Under the pieces are notes generated by a model. The model was given only the letters and a program-made list of their open reading frames with translations. It was not told where the DNA came from and made no database searches. A stretch of 64,000 bases of DNA from Rhizobium altiplani (GTDB taxonomy: Bacteria > Pseudomonadota > Alphaproteobacteria > Rhizobiales > Rhizobiaceae). This document shows, piece after piece, positions 25,754 through 35,296 of this stretch. The stretch spans positions 1-64,000 of the forward strand of contig NZ_LNCD01000001.1 in NCBI RefSeq assembly GCF_001542405.1, read 5' to 3'. How positions within the stretch are numbered: position 1 is the first letter of the stretch; every line of letters starts with the position of its first letter. The position numbers and the translations under genes were made by a program.

Positions 25754-27646
25754 ATGCTTGAGTTTCTGGAACTGGAAGAAACCGTTGGACGCACCTGGCA
25801 TCGCCTCGTAGGCGATACCAGCTCCTGGAAGCGCCATCCGGAGCACGCTGTCCATCTTGCCGACCTCAAGGCGCAGCTCGCGGTCTGCTTCCGCGCCTTT
25901 GGTGGCGGGCGCACGCTTCAGATCCAGAAAGCGCGCCAGAAAACCTCGTCTCATCGTCTGCGGCTTCGCCAGGTTGTCGGTCTCGGCGAGGAAAGAAGCG
26001 ATCATCCATCCTGGGATGGTTCCGCGATCCATCTACCGGCCACGATCGACCTCTTCCACGACGAGAGGCTCAATCGTGACCTCTACTTCTGGCTCGCAGG
26101 ATATATCGCTGTCGCACAGATGCCGGGGCCGGCCTCGAGCGACAGGATGCTTCGCGACATCGCCCGGATCGAGGCGGGGCGCAGCAATTGCGCTCGGTTG
26201 GTCAGGGAATTCCCCGGAATGGCAGAGCGATATGCCCGCCTCAGCCATGCGGTCCTTTCCTGCCGCGTTCGCGGGAAACTCCCTCAGGCAGAGATGCTTG
26301 TTGAAGATTTCGTGAAGAGTGCCCTCTCCTTCCCCTTGGAGCATGTCCTCCCGCCGGGGTGCCGGCCCGCTCTTGCGGCGGCTCCTCCCGGATACCTGCC
26401 GATGCTTGCCGTTCCCCTCTGGCCCGACTTCACCGGGCGGGCGGAATGCCAACCGACCGACCGAGACGACCTTCCATCCGACGACACATCATCTGATGAC
26501 GATGGAAAGCGGGTTTCTCACGAGGCAAAGCGAAAGGACGATGCCGCCGACCGAAAGCGCGACCCGTTTATTCTCAACCGCTTCGAGAAGATCCTCGCCA
26601 TGGCGGAAATGGTCAATGTAGACCGCCCGACGGACGACAGGGAGGACGACGAACCCTCGGCTGCCGACGAGCTCGACGACATCACGCTCAGCGGAACCAA
26701 GGAGCGGCCGAAGTCAAAGTTCCACTTCGATCTCGACCTCTCCCCCGAAGCCGTTGATCCTTCGCGAATAGAAGGCGAGCTGCTCTATCCGGAATGGAAT
26801 TTCAGGACACAACAGTACGCTGAAGACCATTGCCGGGTTGTGCTCGGGACAATTCAGGACTCGGAGATTTCCCCGATTGCAGGCGACCAATCCGTGATCC
26901 GGAAGGTCCGCAAGCAGTTCGAGATCCTTCGGCCACGACGCGAGATCTGCCGAGCACAGTTGGACGGAAACGAAATCGATCTTGAAGCGGTGGTGCGCTC
27001 GCGCATCGATCTTCTGGCCACCGGTTATCCCGATGACCGCATCTACGAATCGTCGCGTCCTGCCGCCCATGAGCTGGCCACATCCATTTTGGTCGACGTC
27101 TCGCTATCCACGGATTCGTGGCTCGACAATCGGCGGGTGCTCGACGTGGAGATGCAGGCGCTTAACGTGCTGGCTCGTGGCCTCGACGCCTGCGGCGACA
27201 GCTTCGCGATCGACACGTTCACGTCTCGCCGACACAGCTGGATCCGGGTGGACAGTGTAAAGCGCTTCGAGGAGCAGTTCTCCGCCACGACCGCCAGGCG
27301 CATCGCCAGCTTGAAGCCCGGCTATTACACCCGCATGGGCGCGGCGATCCGACACGTGTCTAAGCAACTCGACTTACAGGGGGCAAGGAAGAAGCTGCTG
27401 CTGATTCTGACCGACGGAAAGCCGAACGACGTGGACCATTACGAAGGCCGGTTCGCGCTCGAGGACTCCCGGCGGGCGGTGATGGAGGCCCGCAATCGCG
27501 GCCAGGCCGTGTTTGCGGTCACCGTCGACCGCAATGCTGGCGATTACCTTCCCGCGATCTTCGGGCGGTCGGGCTTCTCGCTGGTCTCAAATATTGCGAA
27601 GCTTCCGAGCGCTCTGCCTGTGATCTATCGAAACCTGACGGCATAG
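25754..27646 (+). CDS. norD: NorD, von Willebrand factor A-domain protein for NorCB activation
   Basis: A 630-residue cytoplasmic protein that pairs with NorQ. The C-terminal 200 residues form a von Willebrand A domain with the MIDAS motif DVSLSTDSW, a KPGYYTRMGAAIRH threonine site and LLILTDGKPNDVDHYEG. The middle (about residues 235-300) is highly acidic and low-complexity. It is the last gene of norCBQD; the next 520 bp carry no convincing gene. Confidence 0.95.
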   Translation: MLEFLELEETVGRTWHRLVGDTSSWKRHPEHAVHLADLKAQLAVCFRAFGGGRTLQIQKARQKTSSHRLRLRQVVGLGEERSDHPSWDGSAIHLPATIDLFHDERLNRDLYFWLAGYIAVAQMPGPASSDRMLRDIARIEAGRSNCARLVREFPGMAERYARLSHAVLSCRVRGKLPQAEMLVEDFVKSALSFPLEHVLPPGCRPALAAAPPGYLPMLAVPLWPDFTGRAECQPTDRDDLPSDDTSSDDDGKRVSHEAKRKDDAADRKRDPFILNRFEKILAMAEMVNVDRPTDDREDDEPSAADELDDITLSGTKERPKSKFHFDLDLSPEAVDPSRIEGELLYPEWNFRTQQYAEDHCRVVLGTIQDSEISPIAGDQSVIRKVRKQFEILRPRREICRAQLDGNEIDLEAVVRSRIDLLATGYPDDRIYESSRPAAHELATSILVDVSLSTDSWLDNRRVLDVEMQALNVLARGLDACGDSFAIDTFTSRRHSWIRVDSVKRFEEQFSATTARRIASLKPGYYTRMGAAIRHVSKQLDLQGARKKLLLILTDGKPNDVDHYEGRFALEDSRRAVMEARNRGQAVFAVTVDRNAGDYLPAIFGRSGFSLVSNIAKLPSALPVIYRNLTA

Positions 27647-28166
27647 CGGGGCTACGATCACTGCCAGGGGCTTATGTGCGGGCGTCTATGCGGGCGGTCC
27701 AGCGGCTCTTCTGGCATTGGATGGGGCCCGACGTCGAGGCTGAGGGGCTGGGAAGATTTCCGGCGGCGATCGCGCAAGCCAAGTCGCCTTTGGTTCTGCG
27801 GCTGGTCACCCGCAAAAGGGGCGCCGGACAGGAGCATCGAAACAACGATGTTGCCATCTCGCGGACCATCCCATGTCACGCCGATCGTTTGACGAACGAT
27901 GCCGCCTACTGGCGGCAAGTTTCACCGACACTGGCTCACCGAACTTCCGTCCGCGAGATGCTGCGCGACAGGATTGAGATTGGCAGTGCGGCGATGGTGC
28001 CCGCAAGAGGAGCCTGGTCGCCAACCCTGCCAATGGCGACGAGCGAGACCCCAGAGATTGCCGGAAATGGCGGATACGGTCTGGCGGGTTGCGTCTGGCC
28101 GAAACCGGCCCGGCCAGCAGAGAAGGCGAAAGGTCAACATCCCATGAAGAAGCGGGCGCGACCAGC
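27647..28166. other. 520-bp region between convergent norD and hemN, no gene recognised
   Basis: Overlapping frames up to 164 codons are open because of high GC content, but none has a good start site or family resemblance. Near 28090-28120 a GC-rich inverted repeat (CTGGCCG/CGGCCAG) lies just downstream of the hemN stop and may end hemN transcripts, although there is no T-run. Confidence 0.5.
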
Positions 28167-29519
28167 TTAGGCTGCCTTGCTGTGAGACCGTCCCAAGGAC
28201 CCGAAATAGGCGTCGAACGCGGAAGCAACCGCCCTGACCATAAAGCGGGAGCTCCTTGAAACCACCACCCGGCCCTCCTCGATCGTGACGACGCCGTCCG
28301 AGACAAGCGCCTGCAACCGGTCGTTCCTGTCGAGCAGAAAACCGCTCTCGTATCCTGATTCCTCGGCCAGCTTCGGCAGATCCACCTCGAAGTCACACAT
28401 CAGGCGCTCGATGACCCTGGCACGAAGCTTGTCTTCCCCGGTTAGCATATAGCCTTTCGCCGTGGGCAAAACACCGGATGCGACCCGTTCAGCATAGCGG
28501 CCCAACGCCACGTGATTTTGGTAGTAACCGGACGGCAGCCTTCCTATCGCGGAGGCGCCAAGGCCGATCAGGGTGGCACAGTCATCCGTGGTGTAACCTT
28601 GGAAGTTCCTGTGGAGCGTGCCGGCGCTGGAGGCGACTGCGAGCTCGTCACCTGGCAGCGCAAAGTGATCTAGGCCAATGCGGACATAGCCACAGTTGAC
28701 AAGTTCCTCCGCCACCGCCTCGGCCTGCTCGTTTCGCTGCGCGGCATCCGGCAACGCGGCTTCATCTATAAGCCGTTGATGCTTCTTGAAGGCCGGGACA
28801 TGAGCATATCCAAAAACCGCGAAGCGCTCGGGGCTCAATTCGACTGCCTGTCTGACCGTATCCACGCATGATTGGACAGTTTGATGCGGCAGGCCATAGA
28901 TCAGGTCGAAATTGATGCTCGTCACCCCGAAGGAGCGCAACCCTGCGACGGCTGCCTGGGTCTGGCCAAAGGTCTGGATGCGGTTGATGGCCTTCTGTAC
29001 AACGGGATCGAAACTCTGCACACCGAGGCTGGCACGATCAACGCCGTTCTCTCCCATCGCCGCGATCATTTCTGGCGCGAGTGTGCGCGGGTCGATTTCG
29101 ACGGCCACGCTGGCGTCGTGCTCGAACTGAAAGGCGCTCCTGAGCTTCATCATGAGCGCCGCGAACTCGTGGGGCTTCATGATCGTGGGCGTTCCGCCTC
29201 CGAAGTGGACGTTCTTGACCGGCACATTGTTTCGGGCCGCAAACGACACCAGTTCGATCTCCTGGCTCATGACGTCGAGATATTCCAGGATCGGTGCGTC
29301 CTGCCGGGTGATGGTCGTGTGGCAACCACAGTACCAGCACATCGAGCGGCAAAAGGGTACGTGCAGATAGATCGAGACCGGGTCCGAGGCGGATATGGCC
29401 TGAAGTCCTTGCGCGTATTCGTCAGGTCCCACTGTCGCAGCGAATGCCGGTGCGGTTGGATAGCTTGTGTAGCGCGGGAGTCGGGCGTCGCCGTACTTGG
29501 CGACAAGAGCTTCCGACAT
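28167..29519 (-). CDS. hemN: Oxygen-independent coproporphyrinogen III dehydrogenase
   Basis: A 450-residue radical SAM enzyme that makes protoporphyrinogen IX without oxygen. The cluster motif is CRSMCWYCGC near residues 57-66 (CxxxCxxC). The N-terminal RYTSYPTA and the FGGGTPT segment (about residue 107) fit the family. AAGGAG lies six bases before the ATG at 29519. A Crp/Fnr-type site is 60 bp upstream. It supplies haem for the cytochromes and NOR of this region under low oxygen. Confidence 0.96.
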   Translation of the reverse strand: MSEALVAKYGDARLPRYTSYPTAPAFAATVGPDEYAQGLQAISASDPVSIYLHVPFCRSMCWYCGCHTTITRQDAPILEYLDVMSQEIELVSFAARNNVPVKNVHFGGGTPTIMKPHEFAALMMKLRSAFQFEHDASVAVEIDPRTLAPEMIAAMGENGVDRASLGVQSFDPVVQKAINRIQTFGQTQAAVAGLRSFGVTSINFDLIYGLPHQTVQSCVDTVRQAVELSPERFAVFGYAHVPAFKKHQRLIDEAALPDAAQRNEQAEAVAEELVNCGYVRIGLDHFALPGDELAVASSAGTLHRNFQGYTTDDCATLIGLGASAIGRLPSGYYQNHVALGRYAERVASGVLPTAKGYMLTGEDKLRARVIERLMCDFEVDLPKLAEESGYESGFLLDRNDRLQALVSDGVVTIEEGRVVVSRSSRFMVRAVASAFDAYFGSLGRSHSKAA

Positions 29520-29578
29520 GTCGATCTCCTTTCTTGAGGATCATCGCGCTCTTATGTCTGCCCGCCGCCTGCATTTCC

Positions 29579-29592
29579 TTGTCATATGTCAA
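29579..29592 (-). promoter_or_regulatory. FnrN/FixK-type box upstream of hemN
   Basis: TTGTCATATGTCAA fits TTGnC-N4-GTCAA, the classical Fnr/FixK form, and is nearly symmetrical. It lies 60 bp upstream of hemN. A second box serving the divergent operon lies 92 bp away (29671). Confidence 0.72.
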
Positions 29593-29670
29593 TGAAAACG
29601 AATTCGCACGGGCCAAACCTCCTCGATGTTTGTTCGCTGTCAAAGTGCCCCAATCCGCGCAAGCCTATCG

Positions 29671-29684
29671 TTGCCAACTGACAA
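29671..29684 (+). promoter_or_regulatory. Crp/Fnr box upstream of the DUF2249 operon
   Basis: TTGCCAACTGACAA fits TTGCn-N4-nACAA; its right half matches the norC box. It ends 54 bp before the ATG at 29739. It places the unknown operon in the same control circuit as nor and nir. Confidence 0.65.
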
Positions 29685-29738
29685 CGGATGCGCCGCGGTC
29701 CCGTCGATCGTCATGCCAGCGGCTGAAGGAACAATCAC

Positions 29739-30023
29739 ATGACTGACGCGCCCTCCACGCAAAGCGAAATCACGCATATCGACGTGCGTGTCCTACCGCC
29801 ATTTGAGCGTCATCCCCAAATCTTCGGCACGCTGCATACGCTGACGCCTGGAAAGGTTTTGCATATCACCAGTGATCACGAACCCCGGCCGCTTCAATAC
29901 CAGCTGGAAACGGCACTTCCTGGGAAGTTTTCCTGGGAGTACCTCGAGCAGGGGCCAGAGGTCTGGCGTGTGGAGATCACCCGTCTCGACGCCGGCTGCG
30001 ACTGCTGCTGCGGCAGCCACTAG
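29739..30023 (+). CDS. DUF2249-domain protein
   Basis: A 94-residue protein with the DUF2249 pattern: a DVRVLPPFERHPQIFGTLHTLTPGKVLHITSDHEPRPL-type core (residues 11-51), then a WEYLEQGPEVWRVEITR strand. The C-terminus ends CDCCCGSH, an unusual cluster of four cysteines and a histidine that could bind metal. DUF2249 proteins are common beside NO-reductase and hemerythrin genes, but their biochemical function is not known. GAAGGA precedes the ATG at 29739. First gene of a five-gene operon. Confidence 0.82.
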   Translation: MTDAPSTQSEITHIDVRVLPPFERHPQIFGTLHTLTPGKVLHITSDHEPRPLQYQLETALPGKFSWEYLEQGPEVWRVEITRLDAGCDCCCGSH

Positions 30024-30038
30024 CACCGGAGAAGCACG

Positions 30039-31412
30039 ATGATGCCAATGGGCGCCAGTCTGTCGCGATGGACCATGTGCTACTTCGGCGCAGCGCTCCT
30101 CTTTCTGCTGTTTGCGGAGGTTCTGCTTTCAACAGGAAGCTGGGCGCCATCCGTCGACGTCAGCGATCCTCGCGCCCTCATCGTCGTGCACTCTGTAACG
30201 ATTGGATGGCTTGCCCTCTTGATGATTGGCGCGCTGCTCCAGTTCGCCCCGGTTCTTACGGGGTTGAGCCTTCCCAAAGGACGCTACGACGTCCTTGGCC
30301 TCGGCGGCATCGTCGCCGGGCTTGCTCTTCTGCTGCTGGGCTTCCATTTGATCGACCGTGGATCCGAACGCGCGGGCGGGGTGATGCTCGCTGCGGTCGC
30401 CACTCTGGCACCTTCGCTTTCCTGGGTGGGAACTGCGTTGCTGCTGGTGCTGTGGCGCGGTCGCAAAAGCCATCCGGCATCGCCCCTCGTCCTGATCGCA
30501 ATCGGTTGCCTCGCGGCAACAGCCGCCCTCGGCTCGCTCTTTGCCGTAACCGTTTCGGGTGTCTCCCAGGCACCGGTTTTCATCGTGCTTCTGCTCCAGG
30601 GGGTTCCCTTCCACGCAAGCTTCGGCCTCGGGGGGTGGATGACGCTGGCGGCCATCGGCGTAAGCTATAAATTGCTCCCGATGTTCCTGTTGTCCGACGA
30701 CATGAAGCGGGCGCAGCTTATCGCCAACATGGCTGGCGTGAGTATGGTCGTGCTGGCGGTGGCGACTGCGATTTCACTGACGTGGCCGACCGTTTCCCAA
30801 TGGTTGCTCGCAGCGGCAGCAATAGTGTTCGCCGTAGCGATCGCCATATATGTACTGGAGTTGATGTCGGCCTACAAAGGACGCCGCCGCGGGCCCCTGG
30901 AGGTGAACATGTCCGGATCACTGCCGGCCTTCACGCTACTCGGACTGTCAACGTCGATGCTCGCGACAGGCCTCGCATCCAATGTGGGGAGCCATTTTCT
31001 CGCAGCCGCAGTCTACCTGTTCGTCTTCGGCTGGCTGACGGGCCTGGGTCTTGCCCAATTGCTCAAGATCGTTCCCTTCCTGACGTGGATCGAGGTCTTC
31101 GGCCCCCTCCTCGGACGCCGGCAGACGCCGCGTCTCTCCGATCTCGTATCGGGAGGCCGGGCCGCGATCTGGCTTTGGCTCTTCTACGGCGCGGTTGTCG
31201 TCGCGTCGTTTGCAATAGGTATGGCTTTCGACGGCCTTTTCCGTGTTGCCGTCATCCTCCAGACCTTCTCGACCGCTGCTCTCATCATCGAGCTTGTCCT
31301 TGCTCGCTCGCTCGCAAATATAGATGCTTCGATGAAGACAGCACCATTCAAAAAGCCGGCGCTTCTTTTCGCCGTTAATCAAAGGGGTAACGCCAATGGT
31401 TCAGCTTCGTGA
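30039..31412 (+). CDS. Polytopic membrane protein of unknown function, oxidase-subunit-like
   Basis: A 457-residue, roughly 12-helix inner-membrane protein. Helix VVHSVTIGWLALLMIGALLQF and the segment GVPFHASFGLGGWMTLAAIG carry histidines at positions that recall haem ligands of oxidase subunit I or NnrS-like proteins, and a further histidine lies in SHFLAAAVYLFVFGW. I do not recognise a characterised family. It sits between two DUF2249 genes and overlaps the second by 17 bp. A link to NO or haem-copper chemistry is inferred only from context and histidines. Confidence 0.72.
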   Translation: MMPMGASLSRWTMCYFGAALLFLLFAEVLLSTGSWAPSVDVSDPRALIVVHSVTIGWLALLMIGALLQFAPVLTGLSLPKGRYDVLGLGGIVAGLALLLLGFHLIDRGSERAGGVMLAAVATLAPSLSWVGTALLLVLWRGRKSHPASPLVLIAIGCLAATAALGSLFAVTVSGVSQAPVFIVLLLQGVPFHASFGLGGWMTLAAIGVSYKLLPMFLLSDDMKRAQLIANMAGVSMVVLAVATAISLTWPTVSQWLLAAAAIVFAVAIAIYVLELMSAYKGRRRGPLEVNMSGSLPAFTLLGLSTSMLATGLASNVGSHFLAAAVYLFVFGWLTGLGLAQLLKIVPFLTWIEVFGPLLGRRQTPRLSDLVSGGRAAIWLWLFYGAVVVASFAIGMAFDGLFRVAVILQTFSTAALIIELVLARSLANIDASMKTAPFKKPALLFAVNQRGNANGSAS

Positions 31413-31914
31413 ACTCGACGTACGTCAGATCCTGCGGGACGGCGGGATGCCGTTCCAATTGATCATGGATACCGTCTCCAGCCTTGATCCGGGCGAGGGA
31501 CTTAGGCTCCATGTGATATTCCAGCCGGTTCCCCTGATCCGCCAGCTCGAGCAGCGGGGCTACTCGCACGTCGCTCGAAAGCTTTCCGACGATGACTGGG
31601 AGATCGATTTCGTCCCCGGCGACCAAGCTGTCGAAGCTGAGCCGGCGGCCCCGGCGACGGAAGCCATCTGGCCTGATCCCGTTTGGAACCTCGATCTAAC
31701 CGACCTTCCGCCTCCCGAACCGATGGAGCGTATCCTCGCGCGGCTCGAGACGATGGAAAGCGGCGAAGTCCTTTTCGCCCTGCTGAACCGTGAACCGGTT
31801 TTTCTCTTCAACGAGCTGAAGGACCGCGGCCATGAGTGGATCGGGAACTTCGACGAGAGCGGAAAGGTTTACAGGATCATGATCAGAGCGACGCCGGCAG
31901 GTTCGGATGGCTGA
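31396..31914 (+). CDS. Tandem DUF2249-domain protein
   Basis: A 172-residue protein with two DUF2249-like repeats: residues 1-75 (ELDVRQILRDGGMPFQLIMDTVSSLDPGEGL-type start) and 95-168 (NLDLTDLPPPEPMERILARLETMESGEVL-type start), linked by an alanine- and glutamate-rich stretch. There is no cysteine cluster, unlike the gene at 29739. It overlaps the membrane-protein gene by 17 bp and the DUF59 gene by 8 bp, so translation is probably coupled. Confidence 0.8.
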   Translation: MVQLRELDVRQILRDGGMPFQLIMDTVSSLDPGEGLRLHVIFQPVPLIRQLEQRGYSHVARKLSDDDWEIDFVPGDQAVEAEPAAPATEAIWPDPVWNLDLTDLPPPEPMERILARLETMESGEVLFALLNREPVFLFNELKDRGHEWIGNFDESGKVYRIMIRATPAGSDG

Positions 31915-32209
31915 TCTCTCCCCGAATGTGATCCTCGACGTGCTCCGGGGAATCAAGGACCCGGAGGTGGGAACCAGCATCGTGGACCTGGGTCTCATCT
32001 ACGAGATAGATACCGACCCCACAGGCATCGTAAGGATCAAGATGACCACGACCACGCGATTCTGTCCGGTATCGGGCTTCATCGTCGAGGCGGTAAAGAA
32101 CCGTGCCGCCGAGGTCGACGGCGTGATCGATGTCGTTGTCGATCTCGTCTACGATCCTCCATGGTCGCCAGACATGGCCGCGCTGTTTTCATTCGAGCAG
32201 CCAGCCTGA
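31907..32209 (+). CDS. DUF59 (MIP18/PaaD-like) iron-sulfur assembly factor
   Basis: A 100-residue protein of the MIP18/SufT/PaaD group. The family start VLRGIKDPEVGTSIVDLGLIYEI and the conserved cysteine in TTTRFCPVSGFIVEAV are intact, followed by VDLVYDPPWSPDM. Such proteins help put iron-sulfur clusters into particular enzymes. Its place here suggests a client in this operon or repair of NO-damaged clusters, which is inferred. Confidence 0.87.
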   Translation: MADLSPNVILDVLRGIKDPEVGTSIVDLGLIYEIDTDPTGIVRIKMTTTTRFCPVSGFIVEAVKNRAAEVDGVIDVVVDLVYDPPWSPDMAALFSFEQPA

Positions 32210-32239
32210 CGACGGCAAAGGCTGGAAAGGCATCAAACT

Positions 32240-32500
32240 GTGAACATCGACCTTGATAACCTGGCCGTAGATGCTTCCTATCTGGCAGGCCGGTTTGGAC
32301 TGTCGGCAGAGACGCTTCGAAGCTACATGAAGCGGGGCCTTGTCCGTGGCACAGTCGAGGCCGGTGTTGGTGACGACGCCGGCAGGACGCGCCTCTCGGT
32401 CCGTTTCGGCAACCGCATGTGGATTGCAATCGTGAGCTCAAACGGCAGCGTTTTGAGCGAAGAGACAAGATTTGTCGCAAAGGGACCGCAGGGCTCGTAA
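32240..32500 (+). CDS. DUF6522-like small protein
   Basis: An 86-residue protein with AGRFGLSAETLRSYMKRGLVRGTVEAGVGDDAGRTRLSVRFGNR as its core. The helical first half and the ExGxGDDAGRxRLxVRFGNRxW pattern resemble proteins assigned to DUF6522, from memory and not from a search. The start is GTG at 32240 with AAAGG about nine bases upstream. Last gene of the five-gene operon; convergent with nnrS. Confidence 0.7.
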   Translation: MNIDLDNLAVDASYLAGRFGLSAETLRSYMKRGLVRGTVEAGVGDDAGRTRLSVRFGNRMWIAIVSSNGSVLSEETRFVAKGPQGS

Positions 32501-32640
32501 TCGGGTACGAAACGGTTGCCCACCCTGTCGCTTGTTCCCGCTCGACCCTCTGGAGCGTTCCCTTGCTGACGGCCGCGACCTCGTCAGCGCCACAGATCCG
32601 TCATCGCGCGTCTTGCCGCTTCCCCTTTCGGCTGTCGGAC

Positions 32641-32667
32641 GACCGCGCCGAAACGCTCGGCGCGGTC
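32641..32667. terminator. Hairpin between convergent genes at the nnrS 3' end
   Basis: A perfect 11-bp stem (GACCGCGCCGA / TCGGCGCGGTC) with a five-base loop lies 13 bp past the nnrS stop and 140 bp past the DUF6522-like gene. There is no T-run on either strand, so it may be a bidirectional mRNA 3'-end structure and not a strict intrinsic terminator. Confidence 0.5.
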
Positions 32668-32679
32668 GCTGACCGACAC

Positions 32680-33894
32680 TCATTGTCCCCTGACGGTCAA
32701 CGGCTTGCGGCCAGTGCAGAGCATCGGGGCATGCTCGAATGCAAACATTGCCAACGCAGCCATCCATCCGATCGCCGAAGTCATCAATATCTGTGTGGTG
32801 AACGATGGCGCGATTTCTGCAAGCGGTCGCAGAAGAGCCACGAGGGCAAGAACGACATAGGATGCGTTCGTCATCCTGCTCGATTTGAGCTTGCGCCCGG
32901 TATGGCCGCGAGTGGCACGCGTCATGACGGCCAGCATCATCAGCGAAATGGCGCCGATGGCGAAGACATGCAGCACTGCGATCTGGGGTAGGCCTGCGGC
33001 ACCAAGGGCGACGGCGGCAAATCCCAATGGCACGAAGGCAAAGGCGGCATGTAGGACGAACACGATCGGCTCCGCCCAAGTGGTCCAGCCGCGCCAACGG
33101 TACAGGCGAATGACATTCATCACCGTCGCGACAGCCGCGACGATACCGGTCGCGATCGCGTCTGGCCAGACCGCCCAGGATCCGAGCGCGACTGCGCCAA
33201 CGATGATCGTTGCCGCGTCATACCGATTGTACGCTACGGGAAAGTCGGTTCGCCCGAACTGGTTCAGCCAGTTGCGGGTAAAACTGGGAAGGATTCGGCC
33301 GCCGACGATTGTCACCAACAGCACGTAGGCGCTCAGCCCGAGACGAATAGGCAGCTCGGGGTTTACCCCGTTGATTGCCTTCACCTGGAAGCAGATGTTG
33401 GCGACGGACAGGATGAAAAGCCCGGCGACAACCTTTAGGTCCTTCCATTTCTTGCCTGCGACGACCTCTCGCGTGCACAGGACAAGCATTGCGGGCAAGA
33501 AGAGGGCGTCGACAAAAGCGGCTGCCACAACTCCTGTAAGACCGCTTGCCAACATCGCGAGGCGGCCAGCGCACCAGATCGAGAACAGGAAGGCCAGCGG
33601 TCGCCCGGCTATCGGAAGTCTGCCCGTCCAGTTCGGTATTGCCGTGAGCAGAAATCCCGCCAGGATTGCCGGCGCGAAGCCGAACAGCATCTCGTGGGCG
33701 TGCCAATATAATGTCCCATAGTCTTCAGCGACCGGAACACCAAGCGTCAGGTAAGCGGTCCAGAGGCCCATGCTGAGAATGCCCCAAACCGCGGATGCTA
33801 GAAAGAATGGCCGGAAGCCATACGAGAAGAGGACGAGGCCGGTCCGCGACATGCCGCGGGGGACGCGCGTCTCGGCGTCCATGATCTTCTGCAT
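32680..33894 (-). CDS. nnrS: NnrS, haem- and copper-containing membrane protein of the NO response
   Basis: A 404-residue, 12-helix membrane protein of the NnrS family, which lowers NO stress and is found with nitrite and NO reductase genes. Family motifs visible: YGFRPFFL near residue 27, [16 protein letters not shown] near 64, PNWTGRLP, and [26 protein letters not shown] near 325. The histidines in HAHEM and HVF are candidate haem ligands. GGAG precedes the ATG at 33894 by nine bases; the much longer open frame upstream reads through the nirK region and is not real. Confidence 0.93.
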   Translation of the reverse strand: MQKIMDAETRVPRGMSRTGLVLFSYGFRPFFLASAVWGILSMGLWTAYLTLGVPVAEDYGTLYWHAHEMLFGFAPAILAGFLLTAIPNWTGRLPIAGRPLAFLFSIWCAGRLAMLASGLTGVVAAAFVDALFLPAMLVLCTREVVAGKKWKDLKVVAGLFILSVANICFQVKAINGVNPELPIRLGLSAYVLLVTIVGGRILPSFTRNWLNQFGRTDFPVAYNRYDAATIIVGAVALGSWAVWPDAIATGIVAAVATVMNVIRLYRWRGWTTWAEPIVFVLHAAFAFVPLGFAAVALGAAGLPQIAVLHVFAIGAISLMMLAVMTRATRGHTGRKLKSSRMTNASYVVLALVALLRPLAEIAPSFTTQILMTSAIGWMAALAMFAFEHAPMLCTGRKPLTVRGQ

Positions 33895-33949
33895 GATCGT
33901 AGTCTCCAAATTGACGGCCAAGCAATGCCAAGTTTTGGAGCGCAGGTCG

Positions 33950-33963
33950 TTGATATTACGCAA
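33950..33963 (-). promoter_or_regulatory. Crp/Fnr box upstream of nnrS
   Basis: On the minus strand the 14-mer reads TTGCGTAATATCAA. It lies 56 bp upstream of the nnrS start. Its left half is TTGCG, as at nap and nor. Two more boxes follow within 60 bp toward nirK. Confidence 0.6.
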
Positions 33964-33980
33964 ATAGGGACAGTACAACT

Positions 33981-33994
33981 TTGCGCTGCCACAA
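33981..33994 (+). promoter_or_regulatory. NnrR-type box, distal of two before nirK
   Basis: TTGCGCTGCCACAA fits TTGCG-N4-nACAA and ends 101 bp before the nirK ATG. It could serve nirK or the divergent nnrS. Confidence 0.62.
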
Positions 33995-34003
33995 ATAGCA
34001 AAT

Positions 34004-34017
34004 TTGCGCCAAGTCAA
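34004..34017 (+). promoter_or_regulatory. NnrR-type box, proximal to nirK
   Basis: TTGCGCCAAGTCAA fits TTGCG-N4-GTCAA and ends 78 bp before the nirK ATG. Its centre is 23 bp from that of the distal box, about two helical turns, so both could be bound on the same face. Confidence 0.7.
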
Positions 34018-34095
34018 AGAGTTCGACTGCCTTTTCTCTACTCTCCTTCTCGACAGGGCGGGGTTCGCTCGCTCTTCGACCACAGGAGTTGGGAA

Positions 34096-35244
34096 ATGAC
34101 AAACACAATGCAAATGACCCGGCGCACCATGCTGACCGGCGCCGCTGTCGCAGGGGCGCTTACACCCATCATCGTCGCGAGCACCGCTGCCCACGCCGAC
34201 GATCATGCCGCCCCCGCGGAACTCAAGGGTGCCAAGAAGGTCGACCTGTCGAAGCTGGCTCGTGAAAAGGTCGAACTCGTAAAGCCGCCATTTGTGCACG
34301 CCCATGATCAGAAGGCCAAGGGTGGCCCAAAGATCAAGGAATTCACGCTTACCATCGAAGAAAAGAAGATGGTGCTGGACAAGGACGGCACCGAAGTGAA
34401 CGCCATGACGTTCAACGGCTCGGTCCCCGGCCCGCTGATGGTTGTCCACCAGGATGACTATGTCGAGCTGACGCTCGTCAATCCCGAAACCAACACGATG
34501 CAGCATAACATCGACTTCCACGCCGCGACCGGCGGCCTTGGGGGTGGCGCTCTGACCGTCGTGAACCCCGGTGAAAGCACCGTCCTGCGCTTCAAAGCCA
34601 CGAAGGCAGGCGTCTTCGTCTACCACTGCGCTCCTCCCGGAATGGTGCCTTGGCACGTGACGTCGGGGATGAACGGGGCAATCATGGTGCTGCCGCGTGA
34701 AGGCCTGACAGACGGTCACGGAAAGCCGCTCGTCTATGACAAGGTCTATTATGTTGGCGAACAGGACTTCTACATCCCTCGGGACGAGACCGGAAAATTC
34801 AAGAAATACGAAAGCCCCGGCGAGGCCTACGAGGACACCGTTGCGGTGATGAAGACCCTTACGCCGACCCATATCGTCTTCAACGGCGCGGTCGGTGCAC
34901 TGACTGGCGACAACGCGATGACCGCCAAGGTCGGCGAAACGGTCCTGATCATTCATTCGCAGGCCAACCGTGACACGCGTCCGCATCTCATCGGTGGCCA
35001 TGGCGAATACGTCTGGGCAACCGGCAAGTTCGCCAACGTGCCCGACATCGACCAGGAGACCTGGTTCATTCCGGGCGGTACCGCAGGCGCTGCGATTTAC
35101 ACCTTCGCTCAGCCTGGCATCTACGCCTACGTGAACCACAACCTGATCGAGGCGTTCGAGCTTGGTGCGGCGGCCCACTTCAAGGTCACGGGGGACTGGA
35201 ACGACGATCTCATGACGTCGGTCAAGAGCCCGCAAGCAAGTTGA
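34096..35244 (+). CDS. nirK: Copper-containing nitrite reductase
   Basis: A 382-residue periplasmic enzyme that reduces nitrite to NO. A twin-arginine signal ([15 protein letters not shown]) is at residues 8-22. Type 1 copper ligands are H137, C178, H187 and M192; type 2 ligands are H142, H177 and H348; the catalytic D140 and H297 are present. AGGAG precedes the ATG. The length is that of class I NirK. A strong terminator follows. nirV is encoded 78 bp downstream. Confidence 0.98.
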   Translation: MTNTMQMTRRTMLTGAAVAGALTPIIVASTAAHADDHAAPAELKGAKKVDLSKLAREKVELVKPPFVHAHDQKAKGGPKIKEFTLTIEEKKMVLDKDGTEVNAMTFNGSVPGPLMVVHQDDYVELTLVNPETNTMQHNIDFHAATGGLGGGALTVVNPGESTVLRFKATKAGVFVYHCAPPGMVPWHVTSGMNGAIMVLPREGLTDGHGKPLVYDKVYYVGEQDFYIPRDETGKFKKYESPGEAYEDTVAVMKTLTPTHIVFNGAVGALTGDNAMTAKVGETVLIIHSQANRDTRPHLIGGHGEYVWATGKFANVPDIDQETWFIPGGTAGAAIYTFAQPGIYAYVNHNLIEAFELGAAAHFKVTGDWNDDLMTSVKSPQAS

Positions 35245-35258
35245 CCATTGGCGGGGGA

Positions 35259-35296
35259 GGTGCGCGGACGGGGGTGGTCCGCGCACCGTTCTTTAT
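35259..35296 (+). terminator. Intrinsic terminator after nirK
   Basis: An 11-bp perfect stem (GGTGCGCGGAC / GTCCGCGCACC) with a seven-base loop is followed by GTTCTTTAT. It lies between nirK and nirV, so most nirK transcripts probably end here and nirV-nnrR are expressed at a lower level by read-through or from another promoter. Confidence 0.78.

Noticed and set aside
33895..35286. A long N-terminal extension of nnrS
   Set aside because: The extension would run antisense through nirK and its promoter boxes. The ATG at 33894 has a good ribosome-binding site and gives a normal NnrS.
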